Notes: generated by a model not told the origin, from the sequence alone. A stretch of DNA of 64,000 bases from Agarilytica sp033852175 (GCA_033852175.1 JAWSUY010000003.1:161130-225129), one strand, 5' to 3'; shown: positions 27,003 to 36,479, numbered from the stretch's first letter. Program-made: numbers and translations.

Positions 27003-27338
27003 ATGAATAAAAAAAATGTTATGGGTTTAGTTTTCGGGGCTTTGATGGCTGTTTCTCAAATTTCTTTTGCATTGAGCTTGTCAGAGGCGAAGACAGACGG
27101 CTTGGTCGGTGAAATGACAAACGGTTATCTGGGTTCTCCGTCGAGCGGTGCTTCAGCTGAGGTTAAAGCGCTAATGAAGGATATTAACGGTAAACGAAAA
27201 GCGAAGTACATTGAAATCTCTAAAAAAGTGGGCAAGTCTGTTTCGGTGATTGAAAAGCTAGCGGGTGAAAAGGCGCAGGCTAAAACCAAGTCTGGGCAGT
27301 ATGTTCAATCGTCTAGTGGTCGTTGGGGGAAGAAATAA
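27003..27338 (+). CDS. ydbL: YdbL-family (DUF1318) periplasmic protein
   Basis: A 111-residue periplasmic protein with a signal peptide (cleavage near SFA-LSLSEAK). The mature part has the DUF1318 segments LVGEMTNGYLG and VKALMKDINGKRKAKYIEIS. In E. coli YdbL controls the proper assembly of YdbH-YnbE. It starts 12 bases after ynbE and is followed by an intrinsic terminator, so it ends the operon. Confidence 0.92.
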   Translation: MNKKNVMGLVFGALMAVSQISFALSLSEAKTDGLVGEMTNGYLGSPSSGASAEVKALMKDINGKRKAKYIEISKKVGKSVSVIEKLAGEKAQAKTKSGQYVQSSSGRWGKK

Positions 27339-27379
27339 GGCGCTAGCTTAGGTTTAGTCTTAACTGCCGCTTTATTGTT

Positions 27380-27417
27380 AAAACCTCGGAAGATGTCTTG
27401 TTTTTCGGGGTTTTTTT
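27380..27417 (+). terminator. Intrinsic terminator after ydbL
   Basis: AAAACCTCG (27380-27388) pairs with CGGGGTTTT (27406-27414) with one wobble pair, and the T-run continues to 27417. It is about 40 bases past the ydbL stop and converges with the methyltransferase gene. Confidence 0.8.
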
Positions 27418-27448
27418 ATGTGCTTGAATAGGAGCGCTAATTGATACT

Positions 27449-28168
27449 CTACATCAGTTGTGAATTCACAATAATCGTTCGGTTAGATTCGTCTTGCGCG
27501 ATATTGATAGCTTGTTCTGGAATTCCAGCGGCTACACAAAGTTGCATAAGCGATTCGTCATTTCTTTCTATTGCTGGCCAGTCATCTTCATGATCGATAA
27601 AGGGCAGAAGTGATTTTTGCTGTAGGCTATTGGTGAAAAAAATGACGCCGCCATCCTTGATCAGTTTTGACCAGATAAACGTTAATATCTCGCTCATTGT
27701 CGTATCTTTAATATAGTCAAAGAGACCGCCCAAAATGACGAGATCATAGGGTTTTGAGTCTCGAAACTCCCGGTCAATTCTCAGTATATTACCTTGGATG
27801 AATTCGCAGCTATTATGGATGTCCGATAGAAGAGCCTTTGAGCGTGTTAACGCGTCGTGGTCATGGTCAAACAATGTGAAACTGGGGCCGTTTGTGAGCC
27901 ATTTTTGGATGCGGTTTAAGTCGGAATGGTAGCCGCCGGCAATAGACAGAATTCGTGGCGTTTTTTTCTCTTGGTATTGCTGCAATATCAATTCTGCGGG
28001 GTAAATAGCGGGGGTGTTTTGCCCGTCTGAGGAGAGCGAGTAATGTGACCTAAAGTCCGATATTAGGTTGCCATTAGATGAAGGCTGAAAACACTGTGAA
28101 AGGTCGTGCCGTAGCTGTAACCATATTTCAGAAAATTGTCTTTTTATGTCTTCTATCATGGACTGCAT
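27449..28168 (-). CDS. Class I SAM-dependent methyltransferase
   Basis: A 239-residue protein with a Rossmann-like methyltransferase core. Motif I is ILSIAGGYHSDL (about residue 73), the acidic ribose-binding position is FTLFDHDHDAL, and motif IV is YDLVILGGLFDYI. Motif I is a variant without the full GxGxG, yet the spacing of the later motifs is right. The N-terminal 65 residues are family-specific and of unknown role. The substrate is unknown. It is transcribed alone, with a 570-bp gene-free region upstream. Confidence 0.75.
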   Translation of the reverse strand: MQSMIEDIKRQFSEIWLQLRHDLSQCFQPSSNGNLISDFRSHYSLSSDGQNTPAIYPAELILQQYQEKKTPRILSIAGGYHSDLNRIQKWLTNGPSFTLFDHDHDALTRSKALLSDIHNSCEFIQGNILRIDREFRDSKPYDLVILGGLFDYIKDTTMSEILTFIWSKLIKDGGVIFFTNSLQQKSLLPFIDHEDDWPAIERNDESLMQLCVAAGIPEQAINIAQDESNRTIIVNSQLM

Positions 28169-28736
28169 TCCTTTATTGCAAGCTCGCTTAAACTCCTAAT
28201 GACTGCCAATCGGAGTTTAAAGCACGAGCCAAGCTATCGAAACCGTGATTTAAGGGTGAAGTTATAAAAACAGCAGGCCTGCTGGCGTCCACCAGCATTT
28301 TCCATATTCACTATTCAGTATTTCTACTTTTCGTCCTTGCCCTATCCGTGTGAAATGCAACCCGGGGGTGCATGTCCTTAGCCTGTGTTAAAACACTGCG
28401 GTTAAGCGGTGTTTAAATAAATAAGCAATTAGTGGTTTTGCTCCCTGAATGCCATAAACGGCTTTCGTGTCGATCAACCTGATACATATTCCCTGGTTGG
28501 TGTTCGTCCTTTTTTTGCGCGCCACTTGTGTTGCTACTTAATGAGACCCGTCAGAAACGAAACCCCTCAAGAAAAAGGAATGTTTTTTAAAATTAATGTG
28601 AGCTATGTTAATAAATGCGCCATATCAACTGCTTCAGCGTCTGAATTCGTGGTTTCTATTGTTATTCGCACTTTTTAACCCGCGCATAATTTTTCCTGTA
28701 AGGAATAGTTTTTAGTAAATTGTGGCGCTTAAATCG
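28169..28736. other. 570-bp gene-free region with three hairpins
   Basis: No coding frame with a ribosome site was seen. Structure is concentrated in 28271-28414: the 14-bp perfect palindrome CAGCAGGCCTGCTG (28271-28284), a hairpin at 28355-28373 (ATGCA/TGCAT arms around a C/G-rich centre), and a 9-bp stem at 28391-28414 (AAACACTGC/GCGGTGTTT, loop GGTTAA). This is the 5' side of the methyltransferase gene and the 3' side of the molybdo-oxidoreductase gene. A small RNA or long leader is possible. Confidence 0.55.
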
Positions 28737-30935
28737 TCATGCTGTTTTGTTACATTTAACGGATACTGCAATAGATTTAAATGCTGGGGTTTTGCTGCGA
28801 GGGTCTGTTGCCTGGCCAACCAAAATGTTGGCTTCAGGGAAATAAGCCATAACGTTACCTTCTGGGAGGTCAAACGCTTTTACTGTGAGGTCTTCCATTT
28901 TTCCGATATGTGACGTAACGCTCACTTTTGATCCTTCGGATAGTCCCATTGTCTTTATGTCGTTTAAGTTCATGAGCAAACTCCAGCGATCGTCAACGCC
29001 GCGATAGCTGTCATTCTCTTCATAAATGATGGTGTTAAACTGGCCTTCTGAGCGAACGGTCATTAATGTGAAAGGGTATTCTTTTAATTCACGTAGCGTA
29101 TTTATTTCTGCGGCGTTATTGGGGTGACAGATAAATCTTGCTTTGCCCGATTCGGTATTGAATTTAGGGTTGTGTAACCGTCTACTTTCTACATGAAATT
29201 CGCGTTTTGTTTCGTCGATGTCTTGCAGGTTTTTCATTCCTGGGATGCAGAGGGCGATGACTTGGCGGATATTTCGGTGCTGTTTAAATAAAGAAAAATC
29301 AAAACGAGAAGCAGGGATTATGTGACTGGCCAAGTCGCATAATATTTCTGATTCCGCACGTACATTGTCTAAGCGAACGATGCCGCCGTCACTCATTCGA
29401 AGGTAGTTAAACATGGATTCTTGAGTCGTGGGCTGGGCCTCTTCGTCGCGTGCGCTGACGGGTAATATCAATGTTTCACTATTTTCAATGCCATGTATGT
29501 GGCCCTTATTGAGCGTTGTTGTGAGAAAGAGTTTAAAGCCAATGTTGTCCAGAGATTCTCTTGCCCATGTGGCGTCAGGGCTGGCTTCGTATAAATTTCC
29601 TCCCATGATCAGCGCAGCGTCGATGTGACTATTTTCAGCAGCTTTTAAACACGCGAGAGTATCCAAACCGGGAGTACGGGGAAGTTTGATGTCGAGTTCT
29701 TCCTCTAGAGATTGAAGCACATCTTTCGCTAGAACGGGTTTGACGCCGATAGTCCCGATTCCTTGAACGTTACTGTGCCCCCGTAAAGGCAGAAGACCTG
29801 CGCCAGGGCGGCCAATCATTCCTCTAACAAGGGCCAGGTTTGCGATGGCCTCGACGTTTTCACATCCGTTTAGGTGGTGAGTGATTCCCATTCCCCATGA
29901 AAAAATGGCATTTTGGGATTGGCTATAGCAATTCGCGACTAATTCGATCTCTGATTGGCTAAGCCCGGTATGGCGTTCGATCTCCAGCCAGCTGAGCTTC
30001 TTAACTTCATTCTCAAAAGATGTGAAGTTTTCGCAGTTTTGTTCGATAAAACTTGTTGCTGATTTCCCCTGCTGGAGAACGGTTTTGGCGATGGCTTTTA
30101 ATACCCAAAGGTCCGAACCAATTTTGGGTTGCAGGTAGTAGGATGCAATATAGTCCCCGCCCTTGATGAGAGATTTGGGGCTTTTAGGAACGGCAAATTT
30201 TACAAGGCCAGGCTCTTTTACTGGATTGATGACAATCACATCTCCACCGCGATCACGTAGCGCTTTTAATTGATGGATGAGGCGGGGGTGGTTGGAAGCG
30301 GAATTAGCGCCGATGAGAAAAAAAACATCACAGCGGGCAATATCCGCGAGCTCGATGGTGGCGGTCCCCGTTCCAATGCTGGTTGTCAGTCCAACGCTTG
30401 TCGCTTGATGGCAGTAATAGGAGCAGTTATTAACGTTGTTTGTCCCATAGAGTCTGGCCATTAACTGCAGGATAAATCCGGCTTCGTTTGATGATCGGCC
30501 TGAGCTATAGAAAAAGCTGCGTTCTGGCGCTGTGTCTTTAAAGCGCTGGCCAGCAATCGATAACGCGCGGTCCCACTTGATGGGGGTGTAGTGTTTGTCT
30601 GTTGCAGATTTGTATAGTGGCGTATTCAGTCTTCCCAGGTGTTCAATTTGGTGACCACTAAGTTGCTGCAGTTCAGTGACGCTATGGTCAAAGATGGCAT
30701 CTGGTATCGGGGCTTGTATGTCTGTGGATTGGGCCTGAATACTCTTGTTGCACACAGCAGGAAAGTCGTTAACTTCGTTTGTCATGCCGCCGCGCTGTCC
30801 GCCCATGCCGAGCCCGCAAGCCTTGCACGTATTTTTTGCTGTCAGAGCTTTTGCTGATTTTTTAAGACCAATGCGTTTTGCCGTTTTTAGGGTGTATAGA
30901 ATTTTTTTGGCGCCCCCGCCAACAATTTTGGTCAT
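28737..30935 (-). CDS. FdhF/YdeP-family molybdopterin oxidoreductase
   Basis: A 732-residue member of the formate dehydrogenase-alpha/DMSO reductase superfamily, closest to E. coli YdeP. The N-terminal TCKACGLGMGGQRGG gives a CxxC, with a further Cys in AVCNKS, fitting the YdeP-type cluster site rather than the classic four-Cys site. Segments for bis-MGD binding include SSGRSSNEAGFILQLMARLYGTNN, YYCHQATSVGL, IGANSASNHPRL and RGMIGRPGAGLLPLRGHSNVQG. The C-terminal MopB domain follows from about residue 610. The start is ATG 30935; an upstream GTG at 30959 adds 8 residues. YdeP affects acid resistance in E. coli, but its reaction is not known. A haem-type sensor kinase is divergent from it. Confidence 0.88.
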   Translation of the reverse strand: MTKIVGGGAKKILYTLKTAKRIGLKKSAKALTAKNTCKACGLGMGGQRGGMTNEVNDFPAVCNKSIQAQSTDIQAPIPDAIFDHSVTELQQLSGHQIEHLGRLNTPLYKSATDKHYTPIKWDRALSIAGQRFKDTAPERSFFYSSGRSSNEAGFILQLMARLYGTNNVNNCSYYCHQATSVGLTTSIGTGTATIELADIARCDVFFLIGANSASNHPRLIHQLKALRDRGGDVIVINPVKEPGLVKFAVPKSPKSLIKGGDYIASYYLQPKIGSDLWVLKAIAKTVLQQGKSATSFIEQNCENFTSFENEVKKLSWLEIERHTGLSQSEIELVANCYSQSQNAIFSWGMGITHHLNGCENVEAIANLALVRGMIGRPGAGLLPLRGHSNVQGIGTIGVKPVLAKDVLQSLEEELDIKLPRTPGLDTLACLKAAENSHIDAALIMGGNLYEASPDATWARESLDNIGFKLFLTTTLNKGHIHGIENSETLILPVSARDEEAQPTTQESMFNYLRMSDGGIVRLDNVRAESEILCDLASHIIPASRFDFSLFKQHRNIRQVIALCIPGMKNLQDIDETKREFHVESRRLHNPKFNTESGKARFICHPNNAAEINTLRELKEYPFTLMTVRSEGQFNTIIYEENDSYRGVDDRWSLLMNLNDIKTMGLSEGSKVSVTSHIGKMEDLTVKAFDLPEGNVMAYFPEANILVGQATDPRSKTPAFKSIAVSVKCNKTA

Positions 30936-31244
30936 AGCTAAGCCTTGGTTCTGTAACACATTGGGTGATACTCCGTATGGTAATTCTTCAGAGCAAAGGT
31001 TGCATCAATGTATGACGTTCATTTACCTATTTTGAGTCTTGAGAGGTGGGTGGTTGAGGATAGGTGTTGTTTGGCGAGGAGGGTGAAATTCAGCCCGGCC
31101 TTAAGTTGTATATTTGCTATTCTAAATAGTGAATGTTCTTGCGATATGTTGGCGCTTTAAATGAATGAAACGCTCCCTAAAAACTGCTTTAGGGGGATCT
31201 ATTTGATTGGTCTAGTGCGTTTGAGCAGGAGAGGTTAGATTGTT
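30936..31244. promoter_or_regulatory. Divergent control region between molybdo-oxidoreductase and sensor kinase
   Basis: The 309-bp gap must hold both promoters. A hairpin of CCCTAAA (31175-31181) and TTTAGGG (31188-31194) with loop AACTGC lies in the leader of the kinase gene. GGAGAGG, the kinase ribosome site, follows at about 31229. No confident -35/-10 pair could be set. Confidence 0.5.
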
Positions 31245-32681
31245 GTGATAAAAGAATCATCGTACAGTACTAAAACACTTGCTTTGGTAGCCTCTTTTTT
31301 CGTGTTGTCGATTGTTATTTTGGCGTTTTTCGTCGTGCGTTTGCAGACCACTCTTATAGAAACCTCTGCTCTTGAGAGCGCTGAACTCTATTCTGATGCG
31401 TTGTCCGAATTCAGGACTATTTATACGGCTAAAGTTGTTAAGCGAGTCAAGACGCATCCTGACTTTAAAGTGACTCATGATTATGTCGGTAGTGAATTTG
31501 CTATACCTCTACCGGCCACCTTAAGTATGGAGCTAGGAAAAGAGATTGGTGAGCATTTGTCTGGCGCTGAAACCCACTTATACAGTGCATATCCTTTCCC
31601 GTGGCGCGTAGAGACTGGTGGTTTATTCGAGGCGTTTCGGCAAGACGCATGGGAGGCTTTGAATGCTAACCCGGACGTTCCATATTATAGATTTACTGAG
31701 TATAAAGGTCGCATGGTACTGCGTTATGCGAAAGCGGATTTGATCCGGCCGGATTGCGTCAATTGTCATAATTCTCACCCGGATACGCCAAAAGCGGATT
31801 GGGTTGTTGGGGACGTTCGTGGCGTGTTAGAAATTATTCACCCTATCGATGTTATTACAAACCAGCATAAGTCAGGTATACAGGGTTTATATATCATTTC
31901 CACTATGATCGCCTTATTTGGACTGTCTGGTTTGTATATTTTAATGGCGAATAGCAACGCTGCGGCGAAGCAGTTTTTAAAGAATAAAAAATTAGCATCG
32001 CTGGGGGTGATTTCGGCCAAAATGGCCCATGAAGTCAGCCAGCCTTTGGGGGCGGCGTTGTTGAAATCGCAGCAAATGAAGCGCTATTTAGACGAATCTC
32101 GATTGGACAAGCTGCCAAAACATGTGGATAAGCTAATTCGTAACCTCCACCGAATTGATAATATTGTAACGCAGCTTGCCTCTGTCGGAAAAACTGCGCG
32201 GAGGGATGATGATACGCTTTTTGATCTGAATGATGTCGTGCGTTCTACCTGCATTGAAATGGAACCAGAAATAGTTGCGGCAAAGGTTTCTCTCAGTATT
32301 GATGTTTGTAAAAAACCGCTGTACATAATGGCAGATAAAACAGAGATAGAGCGGGTGTTTACAAATCTATTTCAGAATGCTCTTCATGCGGTTAAAGACA
32401 AAACGGGTTCCAAAGTTGTGAGCGTGCGGACGGCTATCGATAAGACTAACGTGATAATGCAAGTCGTTGATAATGGGTATGGAATGAATGATGAAACAAA
32501 AGAGAAAATATTCGATGCTTTTTTTACAACGAAATCTGTTGGAGAAGCAACAGGACTTGGGTTGGCGATGTGTTATGGCATTATTACGGCATTAAGCGGT
32601 TCGATACAGGTGACATCGGCAATCAATCAGGGGGCGACATTTACAATTATGATCCCTTTACATGAAAAGATGGAGAAATAG
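31245..32681 (+). CDS. Sensor histidine kinase with c-type haem-binding (DUF3365/Tll0287-like) periplasmic domain
   Basis: A 478-residue membrane kinase with a membrane helix at about 11-31 and a periplasmic domain to about 205. That domain carries CVNCH (Cys171, Cys174, His175), the c-type haem attachment motif, within LIRPDCVNCHNSHPDTP. This is the layout of DUF3365/Tll0287-like haem sensor domains. A second helix lies at about 212-235. The kinase core has His262 in KMAHEVSQPLGAAL, the N box NLFQNALHAV, and GLGLAMCYGI. The start is GTG with GGAGAGG upstream. Its receiver starts 2 bases after the stop. Probable input is redox state or a gas ligand, by analogy with haem c sensors. Confidence 0.92.
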   Translation: MIKESSYSTKTLALVASFFVLSIVILAFFVVRLQTTLIETSALESAELYSDALSEFRTIYTAKVVKRVKTHPDFKVTHDYVGSEFAIPLPATLSMELGKEIGEHLSGAETHLYSAYPFPWRVETGGLFEAFRQDAWEALNANPDVPYYRFTEYKGRMVLRYAKADLIRPDCVNCHNSHPDTPKADWVVGDVRGVLEIIHPIDVITNQHKSGIQGLYIISTMIALFGLSGLYILMANSNAAAKQFLKNKKLASLGVISAKMAHEVSQPLGAALLKSQQMKRYLDESRLDKLPKHVDKLIRNLHRIDNIVTQLASVGKTARRDDDTLFDLNDVVRSTCIEMEPEIVAAKVSLSIDVCKKPLYIMADKTEIERVFTNLFQNALHAVKDKTGSKVVSVRTAIDKTNVIMQVVDNGYGMNDETKEKIFDAFFTTKSVGEATGLGLAMCYGIITALSGSIQVTSAINQGATFTIMIPLHEKMEK

Positions 32682-32683
32682 GT

Positions 32684-33055
32684 ATGACCGTAATATTAGT
32701 CGTGGACGATGATGATGATTTTAGAGAGTCCGTCGTTGATACCTTAACGGATTTTGGTTTTCAGTGTGATGAATCCGAATCTGCACTAAGCGCTATCGAG
32801 CGCTTATATAAAACAAAATACCCTCTGATTATTACGGATATTTTAATGCCGGATGAAGATGGGATATTTCTTATTGATTATCTGGATAAAAACGGCATTA
32901 AATCCAAAGTCATTGCTATGTCCGGTGGTGGACGAATTGGGTCAGATAGTTATTTGGAAATGGCTGATGGTTTTGGGGTTGACGCGACACTTAAAAAACC
33001 ATTTTCGGAAGAAGAGCTTATTAATTTAATTTTGTCATTGAGCGTTAGGCCGTGA
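32684..33055 (+). CDS. Single-domain response regulator
   Basis: A 123-residue CheY-like receiver without an output domain. The acidic pocket is VVDDDDDF near residues 6-12, the phospho-acceptor is Asp52 (ITDILMPDEDG), the switch Ser/Thr is in IAMSGGG, and the conserved Lys is in LKKPFSE. It starts 2 bases after the haem-sensor kinase stop, so the two are partners. With no DNA-binding domain it must pass the signal by protein contact or phosphotransfer to another protein outside this pair. Confidence 0.93.
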   Translation: MTVILVVDDDDDFRESVVDTLTDFGFQCDESESALSAIERLYKTKYPLIITDILMPDEDGIFLIDYLDKNGIKSKVIAMSGGGRIGSDSYLEMADGFGVDATLKKPFSEEELINLILSLSVRP

Positions 33056-33250
33056 CGTTGGAGTGTTGACGGTTCAGTTTCTCCAGCGTAAAAGCGGCTC
33101 GGTTATGGACCCGTTTATGTCTTTGAATAGAAAATAAGGGCTATGTTGATAGTGTAAATTCGGTCTGAATGTTGTGAGTCGATATTTCTGACGGTTTTAT
33201 TGATTTGTTGGCGATTGCATTGGGGAATCATAATAGGCGGATGAGTTCGT

Positions 33251-35515
33251 TTAATGAAATAAAATTCGCTCACTTTTTTCTAGTTGTTTTAACTTTATAT
33301 TGGTGGCTAATGGAAGAGTGGCAATTGCTCTTGGGCTGTAATAATTTCCTCGGCCATCCCGGTCTATTTTAAGTGTAATATTTTCGGTGTTGTGTTCAAT
33401 AGATAGAAAGTCACTCGCTAATGAGTTGCGTTGAACCCCGAAAATTATGGGACGAATATCTAATAGGTCAAGATTGTCGAAATCGGTAATCGTGTCAATG
33501 TCGTTAACGTTAGAGGTAAAAATAAAGCGATCTTGACCTGGACCTCCACTGAGGGTGTCATTGCCTTTTCCGCCAACAAGGGTGTCGTTTCCCTTTCCGC
33601 CTGACAACGTATCATTACCTTCCCCGCCATGTAGACCGTCATTATTATCACCCCCGGAAATTTCGTCATCGCCGTCTTTTCCGATCAGGAAGTCTTCCTC
33701 TGCAGTACCTCTGATTGTATTGCTGTTTCCAGTGCCGTAAGTGGTAATACCTTGGTCAAAAGCTGTTTTGGAACGTCTTTCCCAGTCTCCTGGATTCTTG
33801 TTTGCCGAGGTAATAAAGTCCCAGCGCGCACTTTTGTCTTCCAAGTGCCGCAGTGCTCCCCATGACCCAAATTTTGAATGTTTGCCGACATCGTGAAAGT
33901 GATTCAAAAGTGTCGCACCTGGAATTTTTTCCCAGTGTTTGTGGAATTGTTGATATAACTCGCCCATGCGGGGATCGTTATTTACGGTCACAAAAAAATC
34001 CGCCAAACTTTCATGATATTCATTCTGCCCTAATAGGTGGGTTCCGCCTTCGTAAGTAATTGTAGATAAGCCATGTCGTTGAGCGAATTTAGCTTGTACT
34101 TTGATGGCCTCAAGTGCGACGAAAATATTGGGTTGTTTGCGATCTTCCTTGACAAGGAAATGTTGTTTTCTATTGCTTAGCTGCTCAAAAATCATATCGA
34201 TTGCGGTGGCTTCTCCGTGATTTTTGATCCAGCTCGCGATCTGTTTGCTCAATTTGTTGGGTATGTGGAAGTACCATGTTCCGGCTACAGATTTAAATAG
34301 ATCTGATACGGTTTGGTTATTTTGGCGTGGATCTTCTTTATGAGTGCTTTTATATTGTTGTAAGTAGTACTCTGCTCCACGCAGTGCAGTGGAGAGAGGG
34401 TGGTGGTTATCAACGGTTTGTGTGGCTAAGGTAAAGTGTATGCGGTGCTTTTCCTTTTTGCCAAAGACGTGGTGAACGATTTGACTTATTTCTGCGCTGC
34501 GGTACCCATAGTATTCGCGTAAGGGGTATTCCCCGAATTTGTTGCCGAACATGGAGAGCCCTGCATTCTGTGCTGCACGGGTTTCTGCAAAGATCCAATT
34601 CCAAACCTCGTTGGAATATTCAAAATAAGCGGTGAGTTCCGGGTCTAGGTTATCAGCGACGTAAGTTGAAAACTTCCGGACATAGTCATCGCTAGCGTAA
34701 AATGGAATGCAAAACCAGGGATCTGCTCCTACTTGGTTGGCTAGTTCAACGAGTATTTCTATGGGTACGCCGTTTTCCGATTTCTTCTCGATTGTTGAAC
34801 CCCAGGAATTACTGTTGAGTGTCGAGCGTGTTGACCATTCTTTATCTTGCGATCCTGTGGTGTGCTGCCAGTTCATAAAGCGCAGCACGCGTATGTCTTT
34901 TACTAAGTTTAGCCATTGAGGATTGAATGTTTGGCCTGCCTGGTGGAGTTCCTCATTCTCTTCCTTCACTACAGTTATATCTCGTATGTAATCGCCAGTA
35001 TTTTCAGGGTCTGTAATCTCGATAAAAAGTCGGATGTAAATCGTATCGCTATTGACCGTAAATACGATTTCTCCAGGGGTTTGATTTTCAATTTTCCCAT
35101 TGGTCGAAACTCTTACCTTTCCTTCTCCTCGATATTGAACGACATACCGGCCTTTTTGGCTCGGAACATGGCCTGCGTCGGCAGTAACAATCGATGACCA
35201 GCTGTAGTTTTTCGGGATTGATGTCGGCCAACCGTTTATATCGAGTAGGCTTCTGGCGTTCATTTCGTCAAATCGAATATAGGGTAAGCCCTTGGGTGCT
35301 TTATAAGTGGGGGTCATCACGCCGCGGCTGGCCTGCTTCATTAAATTAATAAAAGGAAAATTTGGCCCCCAGTATTTTATGCCGTTCAGCCCTAGTCCCA
35401 TAGAAGGGTTTAACACGCCGTTTGCGGTTTGGGCGTTGCTACTGAGAGTAGATGGACAGAAAAAGAGTGCGAAAGTTAAAAAGCTAGATGTGAGAATGTT
35501 GGCGAGTCGGGGCAT
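33251..35515 (-). CDS. Secreted RTX-repeat protein with glycoside hydrolase-like region
   Basis: A 754-residue protein. It has an N-terminal signal peptide (cleavage near SSNAQ). A long middle region contains PYIRFDEMNARSLLDINGWP, WFCIPFYASDDYVRKF and YFEYSNEVWNW, then TITYEGGTHLLGQ. The Asn-Glu of SNEVWN and the Glu of TYEGGT are placed like the acid/base and nucleophile of clan-A glycosidases. Residues about 600-660 hold calcium-binding RTX nonapeptides (GGEGNDTLS, GGKGNDTLV, GGKGNDTLS), followed by the usual DTITDF-type C-terminal domain of type I secretion substrates. A Sec signal and RTX tail together are unusual. The glycosidase role is inference; the substrate is unknown. Confidence 0.8.
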   Translation of the reverse strand: MPRLANILTSSFLTFALFFCPSTLSSNAQTANGVLNPSMGLGLNGIKYWGPNFPFINLMKQASRGVMTPTYKAPKGLPYIRFDEMNARSLLDINGWPTSIPKNYSWSSIVTADAGHVPSQKGRYVVQYRGEGKVRVSTNGKIENQTPGEIVFTVNSDTIYIRLFIEITDPENTGDYIRDITVVKEENEELHQAGQTFNPQWLNLVKDIRVLRFMNWQHTTGSQDKEWSTRSTLNSNSWGSTIEKKSENGVPIEILVELANQVGADPWFCIPFYASDDYVRKFSTYVADNLDPELTAYFEYSNEVWNWIFAETRAAQNAGLSMFGNKFGEYPLREYYGYRSAEISQIVHHVFGKKEKHRIHFTLATQTVDNHHPLSTALRGAEYYLQQYKSTHKEDPRQNNQTVSDLFKSVAGTWYFHIPNKLSKQIASWIKNHGEATAIDMIFEQLSNRKQHFLVKEDRKQPNIFVALEAIKVQAKFAQRHGLSTITYEGGTHLLGQNEYHESLADFFVTVNNDPRMGELYQQFHKHWEKIPGATLLNHFHDVGKHSKFGSWGALRHLEDKSARWDFITSANKNPGDWERRSKTAFDQGITTYGTGNSNTIRGTAEEDFLIGKDGDDEISGGDNNDGLHGGEGNDTLSGGKGNDTLVGGKGNDTLSGGPGQDRFIFTSNVNDIDTITDFDNLDLLDIRPIIFGVQRNSLASDFLSIEHNTENITLKIDRDGRGNYYSPRAIATLPLATNIKLKQLEKSERILFH

Positions 35516-35601
35516 GATGTTTTAGTTTCGTACCGTTAATGTATGTTTTTTATATTGGCTGGGAGTTTCGCATATTAGAATATGGAATTAAATTAAAATG
35601 T

Positions 35602-35659
35602 TGGGGGGAGGGGGGGGGAAGAGACGGGGGACGGGAGTGAGGTGAGACGGGGGGCGGGA
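35602..35659. repeat. G-rich heptamer-type array, locus 3
   Basis: A degenerate stretch of GGGGGGAGGGGGGGG followed by AGACGGGGGACGGGAG and GAGACGGGGGGCGGG. Spacing is partly 7 bases and the ACGGG core is kept. It lies 87 bp upstream of the RTX-protein gene start and 137 bp past the 3' end of the next gene, so unlike the other loci it is not between converging genes. Confidence 0.75.
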
Positions 35660-35795
35660 TTTCCGTACCAAGCTATAGGGGGTTAACTGGCTGGATTTCG
35701 TTGTTCAGTTATATTTGGCGTGAGGTAATTATTGTAGCTATGCCCTCTAGCAGCATTGTAATGCTGATGGATGTATTTAGGGGGGCAAGTGATTC

Positions 35796-36479
35796 TTACC
35801 TATATCGAATTACGGTACTTGATCGAACGCCTTCCTGTGTGATTTGGCTGTGCAATTCACCACGTTGGCCGTTTAGTTTGGCTAGAAGTGTTTGATGAAA
35901 CTTTTGCTCAGCGGCTTCATCGTTATGAATTACAATAATTTTGCAGATACTCGTACGACAATCTACAGATTCAATTTCACTGGATTCTATATTAGCTTTG
36001 TAAAATGCTTGCCAGGTTTCTGATTCGACCATTGCAGCCCATCTTACATCGTAGCTTTCTTGCTGAAATTTTTGGTTGATTTTAGCCAGTGCTGGCGATA
36101 TTCCACTGGTTTCTCTTGCTGGATCAGGTATTGGCAAAACATCGTAAGGGGATGGTGAGTTTAGGGGCGTGCTGAGTGGGGAATTAAGAGACGAGTTGAG
36201 TTGGGCGCTGGATGTTGGCGTCGGGCTGTTGGATGAACGAGCTTCGACTGAGCGAATAATGGGCGTCTCATAGGGTTCTGCACGGCTTGTTTGAGCCGCA
36301 AGGGTTAAATCTAGGTTCTCTGTTTGTACTTTCTCTGGCTGAGCGACGATAGTCTCGGGTTGCTGAGAATTTTTTGTGCCTGATGGCGGTCGCGTTGCGT
36401 AGAAGGCTGCAGCAGCGACTGTAACGGCAAGCATTACCGATATTATTATGGGTTGTTTGGTCATGTAGGGCTCATCCAT
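35796..36479 (-). CDS. Membrane-anchored hypothetical protein with Ser/Pro-rich linker
   Basis: A 227-residue protein I do not recognise. It has a short cytoplasmic start, one membrane helix (PIIISVMLAVTVAAAAFYA), and then a low-complexity periplasmic linker rich in Ser, Pro, Thr and Asn. The linker has short repeats (LNSSLNSPLSTPLNSPSP) that come from tandemly related DNA near 36150-36195. A C-terminal globular part of about 100 residues has two cysteines (VDCRTSICKI) likely to form a disulfide. ATG 36479 is preferred over a GTG at 36515; ATG 36464 is also possible. The Cys-containing domain resembles those in other exported gammaproteobacterial unknowns, but no function can be given. Confidence 0.65.
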   Translation of the reverse strand: MDEPYMTKQPIIISVMLAVTVAAAAFYATRPPSGTKNSQQPETIVAQPEKVQTENLDLTLAAQTSRAEPYETPIIRSVEARSSNSPTPTSSAQLNSSLNSPLSTPLNSPSPYDVLPIPDPARETSGISPALAKINQKFQQESYDVRWAAMVESETWQAFYKANIESSEIESVDCRTSICKIIVIHNDEAAEQKFHQTLLAKLNGQRGELHSQITQEGVRSSTVIRYR

